DNA of 9,859 bases from Pseudomonadota bacterium (GTDB taxonomy: Bacteria > Pseudomonadota > Alphaproteobacteria > Rhizobiales > Xanthobacteraceae). The position numbers were made by a program, and so were the translations under genes. This document shows positions 5,658 through 9,859 of the stretch, piece after piece (within the stretch, counting starts at the first letter, position 1; the number at the start of each line of letters is the position of its first letter). The stretch is from the NCBI GenBank assembly GCA_023442085.1, contig JAEZMT010000060.1, positions 1 through 9,859 of the forward strand, read 5' to 3'. A model generated the notes under the pieces. The model was given only the letters and a program-made list of their open reading frames with translations, was not told the DNA's origin and made no database searches.

Positions 5658-6629
5658 ATGAACTTCGACCTTAACGCGCTGGTGGTGTTCTTCGAAGTGG
5701 TCAACCAGGAAAACATTACTCGAGCTGCGCGGTTACTTGGCCAGCCCAAGTCGACGGTCAGCCGGAAGATCAAGCATCTGGAAGATCAGGTGGGCGCGGC
5801 GCTGCTCAAGCGCACCAGCCGGCGCATTCTGGTCACCGACGAGGGGCGCCGGCTGCACGACCATTGCTCCCGCATCGCGGCGGAGCTGGAGAGCGCCGGG
5901 CTTCAGACCACCCAGCGGCGCACGAGCCTGCGCGGCAAGCTGAGGGTGAGCATGCCCATCGATTTCGGTACCGGCTGGATCAGCAGCGCCATCGCGTCCT
6001 TCGCCGAGACATACGCGATGATCGACCTCGACGTTCACGTCAACGGCAGGTGGGTGGATGTGACGGAGGAGACCTACGACATCGCCATCCAGCTCGGCAG
6101 CCATGTCAATCCGGGCGTGCCGGCACGGCGGCTGACGGCGCTCACGCGCGGCATCTATGCCAGCCCGAAATATCTGGCCCGGCTCGCTTCACCTCCCCGC
6201 CGGCTTGCCGACGTCAAGGGCGTGCTCACCGAGCAGCAGGTGGCGGAGGGCATCTGGCGGGAGGATGCGCGGGGCGAGGCGGACCGCCACGGCACCGTTC
6301 GCGTCAACAATATCGGCGTCGCCCGCGAGCTGGTGATCGCGGGCCTCGGGGCGGGCGTGCTGCCCAATGTGATGTGCCGGGGCGACGTCGCCAACGGCCG
6401 CCTCGTTCGGCTGGACATGCAGGAGGAAATTCCCGCACTGCAGGCGACGGCGACCTATTTTGCGGGCCGCCACGTGCCGCAGCGCACCCGCGTCTTTCTC
6501 GACCACGTGGAGGCATTTCTGGACGCCGACGGGCCGGCGCGGCTCGACCGGCGCGAACAGGGCGAGCCCGTGCGCCGCCGCCCAGCGGGCGACGCGCGCA
6601 AGGACACGCCCCGCCTCAGGACGCTATGA
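5658..6629 (+). CDS. LysR-type transcriptional regulator
   Basis: A 323-residue DNA-binding regulator. The N-terminal winged helix-turn-helix is clear (ENITRAARLLGQPKSTVSRK, residues 18-37, then KHLEDQVGAALLKRTSRR, 39-56), followed by the linker helix (to about 88) and the effector-binding domain. LRGKLRVSMPIDFG (91-104) and GRLVRLDM (247-254) are typical of the domain, and the helix ELVIAGLGAGVLP (224-236) marks its second half. The family usually ends near residue 290. Here an Arg/Pro-rich tail (about 291-323, including VRRRPAGDARK) runs on, and its last codons overlap the 3' end of the convergent binding-protein gene by 14 bp. It is the only plus-strand gene in the window and is divergent from the permease, so it probably controls the transport and degradation genes in response to the substrate or its CoA ester. 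The inducer is unknown. Confidence 0.93.
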   Translation: MNFDLNALVVFFEVVNQENITRAARLLGQPKSTVSRKIKHLEDQVGAALLKRTSRRILVTDEGRRLHDHCSRIAAELESAGLQTTQRRTSLRGKLRVSMPIDFGTGWISSAIASFAETYAMIDLDVHVNGRWVDVTEETYDIAIQLGSHVNPGVPARRLTALTRGIYASPKYLARLASPPRRLADVKGVLTEQQVAEGIWREDARGEADRHGTVRVNNIGVARELVIAGLGAGVLPNVMCRGDVANGRLVRLDMQEEIPALQATATYFAGRHVPQRTRVFLDHVEAFLDADGPARLDRREQGEPVRRRPAGDARKDTPRLRTL

Positions 6630-7614
6630 AGAAGCCGGGATCGATGGACTGCTTGAGCAGCCCGTTCCGCTTCAGGAACTCGCCGGCCTTCGTCATCTGA
6701 GCCCGTTCCTCCGCCGAGGCCATGGAGCCGAAGCGAAAGCTGAGCCGCTTCGACGTGAGCGCATCGAGCAGCACCGGGGCCGGCGCACCGGCCGAATCCG
6801 CCACCAGGCTCACGGCTTCCTTGGGATCAGCGATGATGCCGTTGATGGCGGCCTCGAACGCCGCACGGATACGGCGTACCCGTTCGGGATCGCGTTCCGC
6901 AAGCTCGCGCCGCACTGCGATGCCGAAGTAGGGCAGCTCCCCGCCGCCGCTGATCTCGCGATAGGCGTCTCCGGCGTTGAAGATGAGCGACAGGTCCTTG
7001 CGCCGCGCCATCGCCGAACTGATGTTCGGCTCCCACGAGAGCCCCGCATCCGCCCGGTTGGCGAGAACCATGGTCATGGACGAAGCGGGGTTGTCGACGC
7101 CCTGGATGTTGATATCGCGGCCCAGCTCTAGGCTGTAGCGCTCCTTGATGAGGCTCGACACCATGCGGAACGTGCCGGTGGATTGCGGCGCCGCCAGCGT
7201 CTTGCCCTTCAGGTCCGGAATGCCCTTGATGGCGGGCTCCCCGGTGAGGATGGAGATCATGCTCGCGGTGGTGATGGTGCATAGCATGCGGATGGGCACA
7301 CCGGCCTCGAAACGCTGGGCGAACACATCCCAGCTGCCGATGCAGACATCGTAATTTCCGGCGGCAAAATCGTTGTAATAAGTGGAAACCGTGGCGTATT
7401 CGCTGGGTGCGGCAAGGCCGACGCCCGGCGCGTCACCGAGCTTCTTCTGCTGCATGTAGCGGGCGATGAGCACTGTGAAGCCGGGCACCAGATAGGCCCA
7501 GCGCACGGCGTCGCCCTGCGCCCGGGCGGCCCGCAACGGGAAGCCCGCCATTGCGCCCGCACCGGCGCAGAGGCCGGCCCGAAGGAGTGTCCGCCGATCG
7601 ACGAGATGGCCCAT
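6616..7614 (-). CDS. ABC transporter substrate-binding protein, NMT1/THI5-like, Tat-type signal
   Basis: A 332-residue periplasmic binding protein of the NitT/TauT system, the partner of the permease and ATPase on the other side of the regulator. The N-terminus DRRTLLRAG (6-14) followed by a hydrophobic stretch and FPLRAARAQG (25-34) reads as a twin-arginine signal with cleavage likely after Ala32. Cys16 follows Leu, so there is no lipobox. Recognisable fold segments are VPGFTVLIARYMQQKKLG (43-60), the region around YDVCIGSWDVFAQRFEAGVP in lobe one, and GIPDLKGKTLAAPQSTGTFR, the typical NMT1 ligand-lobe element. AGLSWEPN later in the protein corresponds to the family's E-P hinge. The SD sequence AGGGAGGA lies 4 nt before the ATG. 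The ligand is unknown; an organic carboxylate or sulfonate would fit the family, and a carboxylate fits the neighbours. Confidence 0.92.
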   Translation of the reverse strand: MGHLVDRRTLLRAGLCAGAGAMAGFPLRAARAQGDAVRWAYLVPGFTVLIARYMQQKKLGDAPGVGLAAPSEYATVSTYYNDFAAGNYDVCIGSWDVFAQRFEAGVPIRMLCTITTASMISILTGEPAIKGIPDLKGKTLAAPQSTGTFRMVSSLIKERYSLELGRDINIQGVDNPASSMTMVLANRADAGLSWEPNISSAMARRKDLSLIFNAGDAYREISGGGELPYFGIAVRRELAERDPERVRRIRAAFEAAINGIIADPKEAVSLVADSAGAPAPVLLDALTSKRLSFRFGSMASAEERAQMTKAGEFLKRNGLLKQSIDPGFFIAS

Positions 7615-7659
7615 GTCGTCCTCCCTGACATTATGATTTTATTTGTCTTTTGCTTGGGT
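7615..7659 (-). promoter_or_regulatory. AT-rich leader and ribosome site before the binding-protein gene
   Basis: This 45-nt gap between the hydratase stop and the binding-protein start holds a run at 7630-7651 with 19 of 22 A/T, striking in so GC-rich a locus, followed by the SD AGGGAGGA (7619-7626). An unstructured A-rich leader would favour strong translation of the binding protein, which transporters need in excess. No convincing -35 was found, so a separate promoter is not claimed. Confidence 0.4.
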
Positions 7660-8445
7660 CTACTCGGGCCGGGCCAAGGCCGGCGCGCGCTTTTCCAGAA
7701 AGTCTTCGAGGCGCTTGAGGGCCTCGGGCGGCCGCGTCATGGACGTGTTGAGATATTCCATGAACAGCCCGTCGTCATGCGACAGGTCGTTGATGCGCGG
7801 CAGGACGTTGGTGATCATCCAGTTCGTCTGGGGCACGTTGGAGGCGATCACACGCGCGAGCGCCTTCGCCTTGGCGAACGCTTCACCGGCTGGCACCACA
7901 TATTGCGCGAGGCCGCAGCGGCTGCCTTCCTCAGCGTTGAGGAGCCGCCCGGTCAGCATCATGTCGGCCATCATGGGATAGCCGATGATGCGCTGGGTGC
8001 GCACGCTGCCGCCGCCGCCCACGAAGATGCCGCGCTGGCCCTCGGGGAGGCCGAAGAAGGTGGTCTCGTCGGCGACGCGGATGTGCGCGGCGGAGGCAAG
8101 CTCCAGCCCGCCGCCGATGGTGGCGCCATGGAGCGCGCAGACCACCGGAAAGTTGCCCCGCGCAAGCAGGTCGAAGGTCGAATGCCACAGATGGCGCGGC
8201 CTGCGCTTGCGGGGCGCCTGCCCCTCGGGGGTGAGGCGCTTCGACAGTTCGGCGAGATCGAGCCCGGCGGAGAAATTCTGGCCGTGGCCGAACAGCACGG
8301 CGGCGTCGATCTTGTCGCCAGCGTCGTTCAGCACGTCGCGCAACTCCGTCAGCAGCGCGTCGTTCATGGCGTTGCGCTTGTCCGGCCGGTTGAGGCCGAT
8401 CAGCGCGATATTGTCCTCGACCTCGTAGGTCACGAGCGCGGGCAT
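7660..8445 (-). CDS. Enoyl-CoA hydratase/isomerase (crotonase family)
   Basis: A 261-residue cytoplasmic crotonase-fold enzyme, normal length, that probably adds water to the enoyl-CoA made by the dehydrogenase pair. The CoA-binding and oxyanion-hole segment NFSAGLDLAEL (57-67) and ALHGATIGGGLELASAAH (104-121) are clear. Both hydratase glutamates appear conserved: Glu115 in GGGLELA and Glu135 in FGLPEGQRG (131-139), matching the two catalytic Glu of rat mitochondrial enoyl-CoA hydratase. A basic insertion APRKRRPRHLW (77-87) sits in the variable loop that shapes the substrate pocket. The SD GGAG lies about 7 nt before the ATG. The gene follows the acyl-CoA synthetase by 52 nt (8446-8497, no structure of note) and precedes the binding protein by 45 nt. 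Isomerase or hydrolase activity cannot be excluded from sequence, but the two Glu favour hydratase. Confidence 0.92.
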   Translation of the reverse strand: MPALVTYEVEDNIALIGLNRPDKRNAMNDALLTELRDVLNDAGDKIDAAVLFGHGQNFSAGLDLAELSKRLTPEGQAPRKRRPRHLWHSTFDLLARGNFPVVCALHGATIGGGLELASAAHIRVADETTFFGLPEGQRGIFVGGGGSVRTQRIIGYPMMADMMLTGRLLNAEEGSRCGLAQYVVPAGEAFAKAKALARVIASNVPQTNWMITNVLPRINDLSHDDGLFMEYLNTSMTRPPEALKRLEDFLEKRAPALARPE

Positions 8446-8497
8446 GGCAGGCTCCGATACGTGTGCGTTACTGTCGCTGTGTTGGCCGCCGGACGGC

Positions 8498-9859
8498 TCA
8501 GCTGCCGGTGCTGACGATCAGGGCATCGAGGGCGACGGCACCTCGTCCGCGCTCGTAGACCATGAGCGGATTGATCTCGACGTCAGTGATCTCGGGCGTC
8601 GCCTGCAGCAGGCGGCCGATCGCCACCGCCACGTCGGCTGCGGCCTCGACGTCCACCGGCGGCTGGTTGCGGAAGCCGTAGAGCATCTTGGACGCCTTCA
8701 ACCGGCCGAACTCGGCCACAAACTCCGCGCGGCTGGCATCGGCCGCCACAAGGCGCACGTCGCCCAGAGCCTCCACCATGATGCCGCCGAGGCCGATGAG
8801 CACCACCGGCCCCCAGCGCGGATCGCGCCGGCCGCCCACCACCAGTTCCAGCCCCTTGGCCGACATCTTCTCCACCAGCACCCCGTCCAGCACGAGGCCG
8901 GGCTGCGCGCGGGCGATATTCGCGTTGAGCGTGGCCCAGGCGGCGGCAAGCGCATCGGCATCAGCGAGGTTGAGGATGACGCCACCCGCTTCCGTCTTGT
9001 GCGCCAGCGCGCCGGCCTGCGCCTTGATCACGACGGGATAGCCGATGCCTTCCGCCGCCGAGAGCGCCTCGTCGAGGGTGCGCACCAGACGACCGCCGGG
9101 AATACGGATGCCCTCCGCTTCGAGCACGCTCTTGCCCAGCCACTCCGGCAGCGTGCCCTTGGGAAGACTACCCTTGGGCAGGTCGCGAAGCGGCGTGGAC
9201 GACCGTGTCGCAGGTGCCCGCGTCGTGATGTCCGGCTGCCGGACGATCCGCGCCAGCGCCTTCAGGACGCGATCGGAGGAGCGCGAGACGATCACCTTGC
9301 CGGCGCGGGCGATCTCCACGAATTCCGGCGGCAGGGGCAACTGGTCGCCCAGCATGGCCATGGCCACGGGCTTCACGCTGTCTCCGCGCGCCTGCACCAC
9401 CTGTTCCACATAGGCCTTGGCGTGAGCCGGCGAGACGATGGGAATGGAAATGGCGACGGCCCCGATGGCCGGTTCCTTGAGCAAAGCGGCGACGCCGGCG
9501 CCGACCAGCTCCGGCCGCCACACGGCCTCGGTGCCGAGATCGATGGGATTCTTGGGCGAGATGAACGCCGGCAGCAGCGCCTTCAGCTCGCTTTCGGTGG
9601 CCGAAGAGAGGGCTGGGATTTCCACCCCGATATCGGCGCAGAAATCGTGGGCGATGCCGCAGAAGGCGCCGGAGAAGGTGAGGATGCCGAGACCGCCGCG
9701 GGAGGGCGCCGGATAGCGCGAGAGAACCTCCGCCACATCCATGAACTCGTCGAGTGTCTCGACCAGATGGACGCCGGCGCGCTCCACCATGGCCTTCATC
9801 ACCGCATAGTCGCCCGCCAGCGCGCCGGTGTGCGACTTGGCCGCCTCCTGCGCGCGGGG
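8498..9859 (-). CDS. NDP-forming acyl-CoA synthetase (5' end cut by window edge)
   Basis: The C-terminal 453 residues of an acetyl-CoA synthetase (ADP-forming)-type fused protein. The frame is open to base 9859, so the GTG at 9800-9802 is internal. The visible part begins at AKSHTGALAGDYAV (about 7-20), whose His10 aligns with the phosphorylated active-site His of this family. It continues through the succinyl-CoA-ligase-like domain (GGLGILTFSGAFCGIAHDF, 55-73; KNPIDLGTE, 103-111) and a Lys/Pro linker (215-240) into a C-terminal ATP-grasp domain. That domain shows YPVVIKAQAGALAHKTEAGG (274-293), GPVVLIGLGGIMVEAL (350-365) and DVEINPLMV (426-434). The missing N-terminus should hold the CoA-binding domain. 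Such enzymes link an acid and CoA with release of ADP and phosphate, so this gene probably activates the imported acid. The substrate is unknown. Confidence 0.92.
   Translation of the reverse strand, partial: PRAQEAAKSHTGALAGDYAVMKAMVERAGVHLVETLDEFMDVAEVLSRYPAPSRGGLGILTFSGAFCGIAHDFCADIGVEIPALSSATESELKALLPAFISPKNPIDLGTEAVWRPELVGAGVAALLKEPAIGAVAISIPIVSPAHAKAYVEQVVQARGDSVKPVAMAMLGDQLPLPPEFVEIARAGKVIVSRSSDRVLKALARIVRQPDITTRAPATRSSTPLRDLPKGSLPKGTLPEWLGKSVLEAEGIRIPGGRLVRTLDEALSAAEGIGYPVVIKAQAGALAHKTEAGGVILNLADADALAAAWATLNANIARAQPGLVLDGVLVEKMSAKGLELVVGGRRDPRWGPVVLIGLGGIMVEALGDVRLVAADASRAEFVAEFGRLKASKMLYGFRNQPPVDVEAAADVAVAIGRLLQATPEITDVEINPLMVYERGRGAVALDALIVSTGS
9152..9181 (-). repeat. Imperfect 15-bp tandem repeat in the synthetase linker
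   Basis: Two adjacent 15-bp units encode L-P-K-G-S and L-P-K-G-T, followed by a third partial unit beginning L-P-E. They lie in the linker between the CoA-ligase-like and ATP-grasp domains, where length changes would be tolerated. Confidence 0.5.

Noticed and set aside
4613..5773. Upstream extension of the ATPase frame, giving a 651-codon minus-strand open frame
   Set aside because: The extension is low-complexity, His/Arg/Ala-rich translation of the permease gene in the wrong frame; the ATPase family starts at MGTIDPVIEIRNI and the permease frame shows clear membrane segments.
7566..7571. Lipoprotein cysteine in the binding-protein signal (Cys16)
   Set aside because: The residue before it is Leu, which breaks the lipobox; the RR motif and ARA cleavage site fit a Tat-type soluble protein better.
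7606..8514. 302-codon plus-strand open frame opposite the hydratase
   Set aside because: No family motifs; the minus-strand crotonase motifs explain the region.
9800..9802. GTG as the start of the acyl-CoA synthetase
   Set aside because: The same frame continues to the window edge and encodes the conserved AKSHTGALAG motif, so the gene begins outside the window.
1..9859. tRNA, rRNA, CRISPR array, insertion sequence or attachment site
   Set aside because: No spaced direct repeats, transposase motifs, terminal inverted repeats or RNA-gene signatures were seen; nearly all bases are accounted for by protein genes.

Overview
The window is a dense catabolic locus from a high-GC bacterium (roughly two-thirds G+C by eye). 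The Tat-type signal on the binding protein, the NitT/TauT-type ABC transporter, the LysR regulator and the NDP-forming acyl-CoA synthetase fit an alphaproteobacterium of the Rhizobiales/Hyphomicrobiales kind. That placement is an inference from style, not from a marker gene. All genes but one lie on the minus strand, and both window edges cut a gene.

Read along the minus strand (right to left), the upper block holds an NDP-forming acyl-CoA synthetase (8498-9859, N-terminus outside the window), a crotonase-family enoyl-CoA hydratase (7660-8445) and a Tat-exported NMT1-like solute-binding protein (6616-7614). A LysR-type regulator (5658-6629) follows on the plus strand, its 3' end overlapping that of the binding protein by 14 bp. 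A divergent promoter region (5440-5657) carries a T-N11-A dyad. The lower block holds the ABC permease (4612-5439) and ATPase (3818-4612), a 105-nt gap with a strong hairpin, a thiolase-like protein (2545-3711), a DUF35 OB-fold partner (2103-2543), a large-type acyl-CoA dehydrogenase (962-2116) and a small-type acyl-CoA dehydrogenase (1-965, C-terminus outside). Within the lower block the stops and starts touch or overlap everywhere except at the hairpin gap.

Together the genes look like one uptake-and-degradation unit for a carboxylic acid. Binding protein, permease and ATPase import it; the synthetase makes the CoA thioester; the paired dehydrogenases desaturate it; the crotonase hydrates it; the thiolase-like/DUF35 pair cleaves the carbon-carbon bond. 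The substrate cannot be read from the sequence.

The most interesting point is that the thiolase-like protein lacks the canonical GHP histidine, the paired DUF35 protein has lost its zinc-ribbon cysteines, and no 3-hydroxyacyl-CoA dehydrogenase is present in the window. Taken together these suggest a dehydrogenase-hydratase-retroaldolase route like the last steps of steroid side-chain degradation, rather than classical thiolytic beta-oxidation. Second is the layout: an opposite-strand regulator gene sits inside an otherwise same-strand pathway, and a well-placed LysR-type dyad lies upstream of the permease.
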